The notes: generated by a model from the letters alone, not told the origin. Shown: positions 40,029 to 59,754, counted from the stretch's first letter. The stretch is 64,000 bases of DNA from Pogonophryne albipinna (GCA_028583405.1 CM053259.1:14746594-14810593); one strand, 5' to 3'. Numbers and translations: made by a program.

Positions 40029-41586
40029 AAATAATAAGAAATATAACTTTTAAAGTCTCAGTCAACAAAGACAAGGTGGAGCAAGATAAATACATTTTGC
40101 TATATCCCACAATAAATTAGCTTTCTTCCATGTATTTTTTTTTTCTTCGAGAGAAGCAAAGGGTTTGACTGGAGTTGAGGGGAAAAAAGGAAAGGCCTGC
40201 TGTTCGTACAATTTAAACCCCTTAATTTAAAGCCATTTTAATGTCTTCTTTAGCTTACAATGTATCCTTTCCTAATTCATTCATTCACAACCATTTCAGA
40301 CAGGTTGAATTTAAAATAACTGTTGGGTGTTTTTGGAAATACACTTATCTACTTTTGGCAAAGAGTTCAAGACAGGAAACCGAGGGAAGAGCTAGCTTGA
40401 CTGCCAGCATGTTGACTTCATTTTTTGTAAAGATTAAAATAAATGTGATATATTGTTGTTTTGTGAGCAATAGGGGTGTTTAAGGTGGCTTTTGTTGACT
40501 TCAATAGAGCCATACTAGCTGTTTGCCCTCGTTTTCTTAGTCTTTATGCTAAGCTAACAATGGCTAAAACAAGAGCAGTCTCAATTTTGTCTTCAATCTT
40601 TTTTTTTTTTAAATGTCTAAAAACATTTTAGTAAGTGTAGAAATGTGACAGAGGATATAATAAGTCCTGTATCAGACATTGACCTAAAGGCAATCATTCA
40701 TGTATTTGTGTAGCATTGTGTGTGTGTCAGAAAAGCAACATGTTCCTCACCCTATACACTCAAATGAATGTTAACAGCTGCTTGCGACACATCAAAGCTG
40801 GTTTTACCAAACACTGTTGAGATTGCGATTTTTGTATATTGGATATATCTTATGAATAAATTCTATAATATATGTATGTGCTGAAAGCTCACTGACCTTT
40901 AACGACTGTAACGCCATGAAGAATGCTTCGTTATTGTTCACATGCAGTGATGAATCATTCTGGAGACAATGTGACACTATTCTTGAATACCTCTTTGAGA
41001 AAGTATTATAGGGATATTTTAGTTAGTAGTCAAAAGGAAACACACCTGTGAATCCATGTTTGAAATGTTGGTCAGATTGTTTGTGTATATAATTTAATAT
41101 TGAATAAGCTACTTATGTTGAGTGTGAAACATGGATTAACAAACCATCCTGAAACAGGTGCTGTACTACAGTATAGTATGCCATCAAAATAAATATATGA
41201 AATCACTCATGGTGCAAATTTTATTTATTGTCAAATCACAAAACATGTCAACATATAATTTGGACAATGTGGTTTTCCATTTCAGGTTTCCATTCATACG
41301 GCCTTGTTCTATGACCTAACAAAACATGTACATACAGGTGTCTTTAGTACAACTCTGCATAAGTGCAAAAGATCTATTCAAAAACAATGCCAGCATTACA
41401 CAAAAGCGCTCATTTAACTCTCCTCTACCCAAATTACTTCACATGCAACAATTGTCTAGTTTTACCATGACACATTTTACTACAATGAGCCAAGACAATT
41501 GATTCAATCTTTTCTGTTCAGTTGCATTAGGACTATAGGTTCCAAGAAAGTCTTCCCCCAATGAAAGGTCTCTTTACTCGGGCCGA

Positions 41587-42084
41587 TTACTGCTGATCCT
41601 CCCCCTCTACTTCCACACCTCCAAAACTCTCCCTCCTCAGTCTTTGGATCTCTGTGTTGAGCCCCAGTAGTGTCTTAGCTAGCTGGAGGTCCTGTGAGCG
41701 CATCTCCAGCTGCATGACAACAATGAAAGAAATTAATCAGCATTTTTGAAAATATAGGTTGGATTCGAAAGTGATATCCACCAACAGATAAAGGCATTAC
41801 AACAGTGGCAAACTACAAAGGAAAACAGCATATAAGGTAAAATCTTTTAGTCAACTCACCAGTTCAGACCTCAGCCAGGTTATCGCTCCATCTATCTGCG
41901 CCCTCCGCAGCTCTTCGTTGGCTTGGTAACTCCTGCCGATGCTTACGGGTCTGACAGTGGATCCAGAGTCTTGAGAGTTTACTCTGGACTCTCCTGTTGC
42001 CCTGAAGGCATGAATCAGTTTGTTTTTGATGTTCTCCAGAACCATGGTGGACAATGTATCCTCGCTGTGACTGTCTCGGTCCAT
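41587..42084 (-). CDS. aard: Alanine/arginine-rich domain protein AARD
   Basis: Two coding exons, 42,084-41,860 and 41,709-41,587, 115 residues from the ATG of MDRDSHSEDT. The open frame runs further upstream but contains no earlier ATG back to the TGA at about 42,285, so an upstream exon cannot be excluded. The core spans the junction: AITWLRSEL / LEMRSQDLQLAKTLLGLNTEIQRL, lining up with human AARD (LRAEL-EM-QLA-TLL-LN). The intron sits at exactly the same place as in the plus-strand neighbour at 36,863. It is named by synteny between slc30a8 and rad21 and by strand. A minus-strand poly-A signal (plus-strand TTTATTTATT at about 41,221) puts its 3' end against that of the neighbour. Confidence 0.75.
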
Positions 42085-42284
42085 GCTGGGAGGGTACAGT
42101 GTATGTGTGTGCCCTCTCACGTGTTGCCTCCCAGCACTTTCTTTGACAGGCACTTTCTCATAAAACTCTGGGAATCTTCTTTACAATGGATCTCCACCTC
42201 TCTGAACAGGTCTTCCTCCTCTCTCTCTATGTGAGCTGCACTCCACGCGGCCAAAATCTGTGTGCTCCTGTTCAGCAGCTGCAA

Positions 42285-45200
42285 TCATCCCTTTTGCCTG
42301 CCTGGTGTTGAACTGGCTTGTTTTGTCATTGTTACTATGGAGAAACTGCCCTCCGCCTGCATGCCCCTTCTCCCCCGCCTCCTTCTCTTCCTCCTCCTCC
42401 TTTTGGTAACCCTAATAAGAATGGTGGAAGATCTCGGACAAAGACTATTGTTGCCTCCAAAAAGGAACTGAAAAGACCCCCCCCCCCCCCATCCACCACC
42501 ACCACCACCACACCCTCCTCCTCTTTCCCCCCCTTTCTCAGTCAATCCCGCCCTCTTACAATTCTAGTGTGAGAAATCTGTTGCGAGTGAGCTCTCATTT
42601 GGAAAGTGTCCATGTGGAAACCTGTGCGTGTGTGTAAGATAAAATCCATCAAACACCCAGTGGACTATTTCAGTGCTTCACCCTAAATAAGACCTGCTTG
42701 TCAGCTTAGGAGACGGACAGGTTGGACGAGGAAGGAGACACAGCCTCAGTGTTAGCCGATTCAGAGGCACAAAGGCCATCCAACGGTGAAATATAACCAG
42801 GTCCTTTGTGCCCAAGTTAAGTCCATTCCCTGTGGGGTTAGTGGGATGGTTTTTGGCGGCTGTGAGCAGTTTTTTTTCTGACTTCTGTACAGAGATGAGA
42901 CAGGGGTCTAGTGTCTTTTCCAGCCTGACTCATGGGCCTGGCTGTGAAGAGTGAGAGGGCAAATGTGCAGGAGACACCACTCTCAGTCAGTGTTTCCCAA
43001 GGTAATTCTTTACTTTGAGGAAATATTTAGCTAGTTTTAAGTACTATGTCATTGGAAACGAAGTGTGTTTGTGAGAGAGATTTGAGACCTTGTCGTGTCC
43101 AACACCCCATTACAAAACGCTTAGTCCACACATTGACCATTAAATCATAATCCTATAAATGGCTTAGATTTGCAATTCTGTCATAGAACCATCTGTAAAG
43201 ACGGTTGGACGACTGTGTTGGAGAGAGAGATAGAGTAGTGCACTCGTCAGAGCACATTAAATGTGAGCTATGACTCCATTTGTGCAGAGATCTGTGGAGC
43301 GTGAGAAGAGGTTGAAGGGATTGGGCCGTAAGTCTTGAAGGTCAAGGAAGCAGGGCAATACGTAACAGCAATGACAGGAACCAGTGGTGGGATGTAACTA
43401 CTTTTTGCTCAAGTACATTGAAATACAAATTTGAGGTACTTTACATCCATGTTATACTTAATAGCCAACCTTTACTGCACTTGATCTTAAAGGCTAATAT
43501 TGTAGCCTACTTCCATCAATTGTTTGGCTGTTTAAGTCACTTTCTAGATTACATATGTTGTCATCACCTTGTCTAGCTAAATAAACAATATAAAAAACCT
43601 TTTTAATCAGCTAGAAAATGCACTAACAGTATGTGAAGGAGATAAAACTAGCACAAACTTTAACATTTACAGAAATACGTTTACTTTTTATAGATGTATA
43701 AGTAAATGTTGCTGGTTCTTTACTGTAAGTAGGTTTTTGAATTCAAGACTTTCACCTAGTGGAGTATTTTCACATTGAGTTATAAGTACCTTTACTTAAA
43801 TTAATACTCACACACAAGCACAGACTGAGCATCAGGTGGTGGGATAGAGCGGTCTTTCCTTTAACACTGTACAACAGTCCGATGCAATGTATTTTTCGTG
43901 TTCACTTTTTAGTGAGTGTAAGCTGCAGAGATGCGGTTAGGGACCTGAACACTGGGGGCTCCAGGTTTGAGAAATAAGCCACAAAAGTGCCCTCTTGGAT
44001 GCTCCTCTGAGGTTGTTCATTTTGCCATAACATTTCCCTTCCTTTACATGTATGAAATGTGACTGTAATTTTAAGAACATGCTTTTTAATGTTTTGGCTT
44101 GTTTGTAACATTTTGCAAGTTAAACAATGTTCAGGATGAATCACAGGTTATTGGTGTTTGTTGTTTTCAATTTTATCAAGTCCTATCATCAAACTTATCC
44201 GATTAATTCAAGTGAAATGCATGTGAGACAAGTCTAAATAAACTAGTAGAAATGTTTTTCCCTTGGGCTTTATGATTTCCATGAAAACACTTAGGGCCAC
44301 TTAAACATTGTCTTCTTGGCTGTGCCTTGCCTCGATACACATTTTAAAACAAATGTGTTAATGGGTTCAGCAAATATTATATTTTCAGACTCGCCTAGGA
44401 TAACTAGGTATATTTTCAGCTAAGAACAAACACGTACATTTAATGTGAGAACGTATGTTGGAATTATAGATGAAAAATAGATTTTAGCAATGGACTCAGG
44501 AAGGGTTCAGTCCCACTGTTTACATTTTTGTAACTAAACGACAAGTCACTCTTTAAGTAATGATATTGGGGAAGCATTATTGGATTATTTTTCTTTTATA
44601 TAAATAAATCAAATTAAATGTGATGTCACTACCTTAAATGACATTCCTTTATAGTTGTATTTTCATATGAATTAGTATGTTACACATCATATAAGCTTCC
44701 TGATGGTGTGTAACCTTTTAGCCAACTTTGCTGTCACCTGGTGGCACATTTAGCTACTTACAGTCTCAAAAAACAGTAAATCATTTTACATTTATGCAAC
44801 TTGTACTGCCATTTCTGCAAATTAAGACCATTTTTATTTACAAGCATTAGCTGGTTCGCTGGGGAGATTAACTGGGGGATATTAACTCAAAGATTAAGTC
44901 ATGACATCAAATGTATCACGTATCACTCATCATGTTAGAATGTGTTTTACACACTAATGGACCAGTGGACTTGCAGACAGAAGAAACATGGGAGAAAACA
45001 ATGAACAGAGGCTGGTGCAGTTTTCTGCGCCATCAAGAGAAACTGTGTTAGAAGAAAATAGGACAGGCAGGTGAAGCTATTTGTGTCTCTTCAACTCTTT
45101 CATAGTGGAGCTAAACTACACCCTCAAATGTGTTCTGTGCATAAAAACTAGAGAGATGTATAGGTACAAGGTCAAGTTTAGACACAATTGTACAGACCAA

Positions 45201-45829
45201 ACAATATATTTGCAGAAGCCTCCTGTGGAAAATTAAGCAAGATTAGGACTAGGATTTAAAACATAGATACATAAAGGGTGAGAAATAGGTAGGAAAATAA
45301 CGATACAACAATGAAAAATTACATTACAGAGTTGTTCTTAAATGTTTGCTACATTTATTTCGCGAGTATAGTTTGGGACTTTGCAGATTTCTATTTTGCA
45401 TAGAAAAAATGTGCTCAGTTTTGAAGATATGATACATTTTTGTAATAAGATTACAGAAAGGGATCATTCTGTAGTAGCCTACTTTACTTTGAAATACCAA
45501 CAAGAGGTGTAGGCTATGTGTATGATCAAGTATAGAACTGTACCTATAAAAAAAAGAAAGCCACTTACTTCCAGATAATCCAATAATATAGTTAGGCCTA
45601 CTCTGAAATTAGCCATTCTGCATAATGAGTACTTTTACTCTTTGAACAATTTCAGAAAACAGTATTTTTACTTGTAACTTAGTTTTCTTACACTGCAGTA
45701 TTGCTGTGTTTGTAAGAGATCTGAATTATTGTTCAACCACTAAGGGTAGAGACACAGGTAAGATATGCACAGGTGCAGAGTTAAGCCTCCTTCCATCATC
45801 TCCCACATCAGCACCACTCTGCATCTTGC
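42285..45829. other. Intergenic region between aard and rad21
   Basis: No gene recognised. It contains a C run (42,477-42,490), a CAGTGGTGGGA-type hAT MITE (43,382 to about 43,800) and a further piece of that family at about 45,470-45,680 (TTCTGCATAATGAGTACTTTTACT). Confidence 0.5.
43382..43803. mobile_element. hAT MITE of the CAGTGGTGGAA family, diverged
   Basis: Begins CAGTGGTGGGATGTAACTAC and contains TCAAGTACATTGAAATACAA, AATATTGTAGCCTACTT and ACTTTCACCTAGTGGAGTAT, the usual order for this family. The right TIR is not clear. Confidence 0.55.
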
Positions 45830-45849
45830 TGAGGTTTATAACCGTCCAG

Positions 45850-45958
45850 GGAGGGGGGATAGGACGCCATCTTGTTTGTTTTAGTGAGAGGAGGGGTGGA
45901 AAAACAGACCCGGAGCCGAACCACCGGCATAACGAGGAAAGCCCCAAACGGCTTAACG
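45850..45958 (+). promoter_or_regulatory. rad21: Probable promoter and non-coding exon 1 of rad21
   Basis: A CpG-richer block ends AACGGCTTAACG before a GTGAGT donor at 45,959. The next plus-strand acceptor with matching context is at 50,428, giving a 5' UTR portion 50,429-50,474 before the rad21 ATG. The transcription start is not determined. Confidence 0.45.
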
Positions 45959-46669
45959 GTGAGTCATATCGGTTAGGGTGTGATATGCCTTGTTTTTTTG
46001 TCAGTGTCAACAGAGATACCTCCGCGGTGCTCAGGTTCATGACAGAGGCTAACGGTAGCTGGTCCGCATCATCACCTGTTGTTTTCACAGAGCGTCAGCT
46101 GTAATGCGGTTAAATGTGACTGTCACCGGTAACGTGTAATGCTGTTAAGCGGTCGATATTTTACGGCTATACTAACGTGCCTGCTTCCCCCCATAACGCT
46201 GGATGCTAACCAGAGTGTAACGTTACTGACTTATTGTTTTAGAGTAATCAAAACATATTGGGGCAGTTAAAGGTAACGTTACATTACAGTGCTGCAGGTA
46301 TGGCTGCCAATAGGCTACCTGACAGACACCTTCAAATCGCATGATGTAGGCCTACAGTAAAGTATTCATTTACAACATCTTAAGACTGGGCTGAAACAAA
46401 ACAACACAGGCTATTGTGTAGTGGTCAGGTAGTTCCAATTGGTGGGGAAATAATTAAAGTCAATAAGGCGACAAGTATTGAGAATATGCTACACAGTAAC
46501 CTTTCATTTCATTCTATAATTTAAAAAAAAAGTATTCAAAAAGTAAACACACCTGCTCTCATATTGCTAAACATTGTCTTTTGAATTTCTCAAAGGTGTA
46601 TATCAACTTTGCTTAGACATTATGACTGTTACTGTTACTGCACGGCACAGTTTGTTAAAAAACTTGAAA

Positions 46670-46713
46670 ATAACATAATCCATGCTATCTGGATATAGCA
46701 TGGATTATGTTAT
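46670..46713. repeat. Perfect 19-bp hairpin in rad21 intron 1
   Basis: ATAACATAATCCATGCTAT at 46,670-46,688 is followed by the loop CTGGAT and the exact reverse complement at 46,695-46,713. Confidence 0.9.
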
Positions 46714-46922
46714 GTATTATTGATCAAGTTATCATTATGAGAATGCTCGAAGATTGTTCCTTTCTAAAATGAAGTAAACAACCAAAACATCAATCACCAA
46801 TTTATCTCAATTATACACTTCCTGTTAGCTTGATCAACATACACATAAATACAAATGTGGCTATGGTAGTTGCTATAAAAAAAACAGAATAGGTTTTAGA
46901 AAAGTCTCAATTAATCCGTTTG

Positions 46923-49900
46923 AATCCGTGTATCTACCGTCCAATTGTTTTTCTTTATTAAACACGTGAACGGAAGAGCGTTTGAGAGGCCTTTTTGCTT
47001 TTTGCTTTTTACCTTACTAAATGGTCTAATGGTCATTGGAGCGAGGCGCGGGGCGAAACTCACGGAAGTGATTTCAAAACAAAAGCGGTGATAATATTAT
47101 AAACAAAGGGAAACAAGGTGAATTTAGTGATCACAACGAAAACGGCCAAGACACATATTGAGCCCAGAAAATGGATGTTATTAAGGGCTGTAAATATAAT
47201 AAGTCTCTGCCTAAAATGGACAACATTGTTAGGAGATTTAAACTATACAGCGATTCTGCACTGCGGTCACTCAGCCGTCTCTCGCGTTTGTTTTTTCAAA
47301 TCAGCTGCTCTTCATTATTCCTGCTATATTTGACGAGTGATACAAATATGTTTTACCACAAGTTCTTAAGGAAACTGACACTGTTGGACTCGGTTCTAGT
47401 TTGACTTCTACCAGAAATAAAAGGAAGTACTTTTGCTGTGTACTTTGTGAGTAATCCTCTGTCAGAGTCCCCTCCATAGTAGGCCTACATAATGCATGTT
47501 TTTCTGCTATCTTTGATGAATGATACAAATATAATGTTCCCATTAGTTCTTAATGAAATTGATACTGTTTGACTTTGTATTAGTTAGCCTACTACTTACA
47601 ATACATTGAAGTACTTTTACTGTGTATTGTTTGAGGAATACTCTGTCAAAGTCCCCTGCTGAGAACAAAATCAAGCCACTTCTGCTAAGTTTGATGAGGG
47701 AATTCTTTTTTGTTGCCATTAGTTCTTCGTGAGATTGATCCTGTTGGACTCAGTACTAGTGAAACTACCCCCACAAGTACTATGAAGTACTTACTGTGTA
47801 CTTTTCCAGTACTCTGTCAATGTCCCGACCTGAGAACAAGAATGCATGTTTCTCTGCTTTTTTTAATAAGCATTAAAAAAAACATTCTTCATGAGACTGA
47901 TATTGTTGGACAGAGTATTTTAAGAGGATATGGTAGACATGATATCAGCATTACTTCCAGTCAGTACTCCGGCAGCAGCATTTTTACCCCTTGGAAAGTC
48001 TATATAGCCTGGATAGCTGGTCTATCCTTCAGCACACTGACACACTCTGTCACTCTTGTTGGCCTCTTATGATGCTGCTGTCTTTTTTACATTACATTAC
48101 ATTGCATTTAGCTGACGTTTTTATCCAAAGCGACTTACAATAAGTGCGTTCGACCAACAAGATACAAACTTGAAGAAAACAGAATCATATAAGTACATCA
48201 GGTTTCATAGCAAAACATTTCAAGTGCTACTCAACTGGCTATAGATAAGCCAGTCCTTTATTAGTATATAAGTGCTCTGTTAGCAATTCTATCGCTCAAA
48301 GTGGAGTCGAAAGAGATGAGTTTTCAGTCTGCGCCTGGCAATTAACACATTTTTGCCCACTATTTAAATTGACTTTGGTTAGTGAATACAAATATTGATA
48401 TTATATATATATATATAGCATATAATTGATGCAGTCTTTCTGAACACTTTTAAAATAAAATACTGCAAATGAAGGATATTTTAAATTGTCTGCACAGAGA
48501 GTGCCTTAACTTACAGCAGTTGAAAAGATTTTTGAAAGGATAAATTCTTCATGGGCTTCAATGGCTCTCTAGTAAAGGGCGTTTTATGGTTGCTTGTATT
48601 ATCCTCAGATAGTGGTTTGTTTAAATAACTAGCGACATTTTAATAAATATTGCAAAAAAGGGCTCCAAAAAAGGCATATATAACCTGGCCAGCTTAGCCA
48701 GTGTGTATTTCTTCAAGAACCAAGATTCAGAGTTTATAAAGTACAATTCTGGGCCATTGATTGTGTCATTTCTCCAAACACATACAGTAAAAATGCCTGT
48801 TTTGAAGCCTTAAAATGGTGCAGGAAAAGGACTTTACATTGTATTATACTTAAAGACAGGACTATTCAGTTAAGAGAAGAGAGAAAATGAAAGAAAACTG
48901 TTATAATGGGTGATGTAACATGAATGACAGACATAATATGAGGTCCTTGGCACTGAGACTTTAGAGGGGTCATTTTGTGATCATGGGGCATCACCCTTAC
49001 AGCATCAGGACAATATCATATGGAGTCAGACACTGGAAGTGTGCAGGAGGCGTTGACTGGGACTGATGGAAGGATGAGGCTGATGAGACTGAAGAATCTG
49101 CGAGGTACGAACTAGCGGCAGAGGAATAATTATACATTAAAAGACAGCAGCATCATCAAGAGGCCAACCAGAGTGACAGAGTGTGTCAGTGTGCAGTCTA
49201 CCATCCTCTTAAAATACTCTGTCCAACGATATCAGTCTCATGAAGAAAGGTGTTTTAACGCTTATTCAAAATAGCAGAGAAACATGCATTCTTGTTCTCA
49301 GGAGGGGACATTGACAGAGGATTGTTGGAAAAGTACACAGTAAGTACTTCATAGTACTTGTGGGGGTAGTTTCACTAGTACTGAGTCCAACAGGATCAAT
49401 CTCACGAAGAACTAATGGCAACAAAAAAGAATTCCCTCATCAAACTTAGCAGAAGTGGCTTGATTTTGTTCTCAGCAGGGGACTTTGACAGAGTATTCCT
49501 CAAACAATACACAGTAAAAGTACTTCAATGTATTGTAAGTAGTAGGCTAACTAATACAAAGTCAAACAGTATCAATTTCATTAAGAACTAATGGTAAAAT
49601 TATATTTTTATCATTCATCAAAGATAGCAGAAAAACATGCATTATGTACTATGGAGGGGACTCTGACAGAGGATTACTCACAAAGTACACAGTAAAAGTA
49701 CTTTATTTCTGGTAGAAGTCAAACTAGAACCGAGTCCAACAGTGTCAGTTTCCTTAAGAACTTGTGGTAAAAATTATTTGTATCACTCGTCAAATATAGC
49801 AGGAACAATGAAGAGCAGCTGATTTGAAAAAAAAACTCGAGAGACGGCTGAGTGACCGCAGTGCAGAACTGCGGTATAGTTTAAATCTCCTAACAATGTT

Positions 49901-50236
49901 GTCCATTTTAGACATAGGCTTATTATATTTACAGCCCTTAATAACATCAATTTTCTGGGCTCAATATGTGCCTTGGCCGTCTTCGTTGTGATCGCTAGTA
50001 AATTCCCCTTGTTTATAATAATCACCGGTCCTTCAGCAGGATACTGTCGCGATTCAAAGTGTGATTTTAGCAAACGAGTGCTTTTGTTTTGAAATTACTT
50101 CCGTGAGTTTCACCCCGCCCCTCGCTTCAAAGACCAGTAGACCATTTAGTAAGGTAAAAAGCAAAAACGCCTCTCAGACGCTCTTCCGTTTACGTGTTTA
50201 ATAAAGAAAAACAATTGGACGGTAGATACACGGATT
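46923..50236. mobile_element. 3.3-kb foldback element with about 1-kb inverted arms, rad21 intron 1
   Basis: The left arm 46,923-48,087 and right arm 49,139-50,236 are reverse complements over most of their length, for example AATCCGTGTATCTACCGTCC at both tips and GTGACAGAGTGTGTCAGTGT at the inner edges. The arms differ by an about 95-bp block only in the left arm (47,942-48,036), an about 50-bp block only in the right arm near 50,050, and scattered substitutions. Each arm holds three to four diverged tandem units of about 160-190 bp, each with a TTCTTAA/CTTCGTGA..GAT..TGTT block and ACTCTGTCAA..TCCCC. The loop (48,088-49,138) starts with a common fish repeat (GCATTTAGCTGACG). GTTTG near both tips may be a short target duplication. 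No protein is recognised. Confidence 0.82.
48085..48345 (+). repeat. Common fish interspersed repeat in the foldback loop
   Basis: ACATTACATTGCATTTAGCTGACG, then TTTTATCCAAAGCGACTTAC and AATAAGTGCGTTCGACC is a repeat head I recognise from many fish genomes. Its class is not certain. Confidence 0.55.
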
Positions 50237-50459
50237 AGTTTGCACCCTGCTTTGAACTGCTGTCATAACTCCTATTTAGCTAGACAAGCATGACATCATC
50301 TTCAAAGATTATGCTTGCAAACGCTTATATCACACAATGAATGTGTTCTCTCAAGTGTCATGCTTTGCTTGTCTATTAATTGCTGTGATTTCCATCAAAT
50401 ACACACTTATTTGTGTTATCTCTTTTAGGCCTCCCCCTTTTCCCTTTCCCTTGTGGTGA

Positions 50460-56990
<6,531 letters not shown>

Positions 56991-58500
56991 AAAACACTAG
57001 TTTAGTTTAGGATGTTCTTCTTCCTGCAATATTTAAATATTGTGGTGGGAGCGAAGATGTTTGAATAACCAGGTTTGTTTATTATGTCTTCTTAGAAAAA
57101 ATCCAACGCAAGGGGGGTTGCAAATCAAAACAATTCGCACTTTTCTTATTTATTATAATTTATTTGATCTATTTATATTATTTTGCTTTTTTTTTAAATT
57201 GATAAGCACTTTTATCCCTAAGGAGATGTTGTGTTGCACCAGCATGGAACTCAAGTGAAAATGTGTCTAGTTTAAAATATGTTTATGGTGCAAGTGATAA
57301 TTCAATCAACCCTGTTACTTGGAGACTCTTCTGTCCCAACACTGCAGGACAAATCGTTCTCATGTACACTGACATTAGCCAAAAGGAGCATGTACTATAC
57401 CCAGAGCCTGCAAGAGAACATTTCAACAGTCACTCCAGTAGTGAAACTCAACCAGCAACTAATCATGGTGTGACTGTAGTGTAGCACTTTAAGTATTGCT
57501 AACTTCCAGTTGTACATTTTGTAAATGCGTGGCTTGCATCTTCAACTCTTTGCACAAAGCTATAGTTGTGTCCCAAAGCCATAATACATACTTATTTCAA
57601 ATGTTTTGAGTGTGCCACTTTTGCACACTATAAATATATTGTACATACTGCATATAAATAGTATCTACTATGGAAGTGGGACACAGCTTTGGTTTCAACC
57701 TGTTGATGATGTAAACAGCAGTGGCCGGCCATATTTGCATGCTAGTCCTGACATGTATTGGTGTAATTGCTCAAGAAATTAACATTTGTATTACCGTGTT
57801 GCTCTCATATTCCTAAAAGACTTGAAGTTTGTGAATGGCTCAATTTATCCTGTGTCCTTTTTATGTATAGATAATCATTTAGTTAAAACTGTACAACAAA
57901 CTGTTAAGAATAACTTCTGAAAGTTTAAATCAAGTTGATAGTTGTTCAATATATATATATATCAAGAGAATTCACTTTTTTTTATTTATTAAAAAGCAAC
58001 ATTTTTAATCTCGAATGAATAATTACACAATCAAGATGTCTAATTGGTCGTTGGACTCACACAGCATACAGTACATTTCCTTGTGACAACACTTGTGCTT
58101 CTACAAAGACAGCTAAATGCATTGTTTGATATCTACTTCAATTTCAACCTTATATGATGTAATGTCCAAGTATGTTATATTCTAAACTATGTGCCTGTAA
58201 AGCTGCTTTTTTATTTTGTAAAGAAGCCAAGACAAATCTTCCATGACTCAAAAATACTGCTATGTTTCTGAACATATATCAGTCCTGTGCCTGTAAGTCC
58301 TTAGTCTTGAAACTGTTGCAACATTTTTCAAAATAGAAAATATACCGTGAACAGTATTCTAAATGTTATCATGTGAAAAACATTGCTTTATTCTAATAAC
58401 ATCGGTAAAACACACGAGAGCAAGTATCATATATTTGAGATTGTGGAACTTTTCATATCATTAATTAAAGAAACGAATGGATAAAGTCTATGTCTTGTCT
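56991..58500. other. 3' UTR of rad21 and 3' flank of utp23
   Basis: AT-rich, non-coding. ATTAAA at about 57,987 on the plus strand could end rad21. A minus-strand AATAAA (plus-strand TTTATT at about 58,387) could end utp23. The two genes converge here, as in human. Confidence 0.5.
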
Positions 58501-59754
58501 CTATGCGTTTGTAACCACAGGCGCTGGCAAGTTGTCTCCTCCCTCCGTCTTTTGTTTCTTGTTTTTAACTCTTTTCTTCTTCTCCCCCTGCTCCGTGTTC
58601 TTCGGTGGTGTCGGCCCCCCTTTCTTCTTTTTCTTCAGGCAGCTCAGAGGGTTAGGATTGCTCTGTTTCCTCTTCCTCTTCTTCCCCCGCCTCTCTCCGT
58701 CCTTCTGTGCGATGCCCTTGTCCTCCTTCAGGCTGCGGATGCTCTGCTGCTGCGCCACGCTGACCATCTCTCCCAGCGAGACGGCCTTCACGTGATCAAG
58801 GGACGTCTGGCAGGGCTTGTCCAGCACGATGGTGTTGAGGATGATGTAGAGCAGAGGAACGCCTGGGATCTTCTTCACACCTGCAGTGACTGTGTGGTCC
58901 TGGAGTACACACAGATACAAAATCAATGCATCAGAGGTTGTTGCTTAGTAGTTTTAGAAAAAAACGTGTATATACCCGTTCTAATTTGTACATGAGTTCT
59001 ATGTTTACTTTACAGCTTTGTTGTCCTTTTAGCTTTATGTCTATTTATATCTGTATGTGTAGGTGTGTTTAAACATAAGATAAGGTCAGCTGATTCTGAT
59101 TTCCAACATACAAAAAACGGTACTTGTGGGTTATCTGTCACCATTTGTTTCTTTTTTTCATCCTCTCTAAACAACATTAACCCCTAGGATTAATGTTTGT
59201 TATTTTGATAAATGAAAAAGGCAACAGATAACCCACAAGTACCCAAAAAATACATTATTCCTTATTTTGCTTTCCCTCTGGTTGGTGTGTGTCAGAGTAT
59301 AAAGGATCTATTTGGTATTTACCTGTGTGGCAACAAAGTAGTTGTGTGGGTTTGTCTCCCCTAGCATGGACAGCAGACACTCTGAAGCCGGGACAGGATC
59401 CTTAAGATGTGCACATCTCCTGGACTGAAACTTCTGCAGGATGATTCTTGCTCCATACAGCTCTTTCCCCAGAGTCTCCAGTTCTTTCAGTGCACAGCTG
59501 GAAAACAAGTAAGATGTAAGATATTTACATTTAACATAAACACTATACATGAGTAGCTCTACTTACTTTGTGGTGCACAGCTGCACTTCTCCCATCAGAT
59601 ATTTGGGCATTTGCTCTTTGATCTGAATTTTGTTCTTTAAAGCCATCTGACAAAAAGTCCCATCGATGAGGATCTGAAATGGTTGTCTGAAGCTGAAGTT
59701 GTATTTGTAGAAGCTAATGGTTTTCTTGGCTATTTTCTGTCGCTTGAGTCCCAT
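58501..59754 (-). CDS. utp23: rRNA-processing protein Utp23
   Basis: Three coding exons, 59,754-59,567, 59,497-59,323 and 58,899-58,501, 253 residues, all in frame. Utp23 is a nucleolar factor of the small-subunit processome needed for early 18S rRNA cleavages and linked with snR30/U17 snoRNP. The N-terminal PIN-like domain reads RQPFQILIDGTFCQMALKNK and PKYLMGEVQLCTT. A cysteine/histidine zinc-binding set is seen around CALKEL, CAHLKD and SECLLSM, and ATQDHTVTAGVKKIPGVPLL is close to human. The basic C-terminus has NPLSCLKKKKK. The acidic residues of an active PIN nuclease are not all apparent, consistent with its reputation as a degenerate PIN protein. Confidence 0.95.
59119..59243. mobile_element. 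125-bp MITE with perfect 20-bp TIRs, utp23 intron 2
   Basis: GGTACTTGTGGGTTATCTGT at 59,119-59,138 is matched exactly by its reverse complement at 59,224-59,243. Flanking A-runs (CAAAAAA) on both sides could be part of a target duplication. Confidence 0.75.

Noticed and set aside
42285..42572. Gly- or Pro-rich frames next to aard
   Set aside because: Low-complexity C/G-run DNA; no splice-supported link to aard and no family resemblance.
46923..48000. Tandem units in the foldback arms considered as a CRISPR-like or satellite array
   Set aside because: Units are about 160-190 bp, strongly diverged and only three to four in number; this is eukaryotic DNA.
47118..50073. Similar open frames in both arms of the foldback (47,118-47,333 plus and 49,783-50,073 minus)
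   Set aside because: They are the same inverted-repeat DNA read from both arms; the frames diverge at the ends and match no known protein motif.
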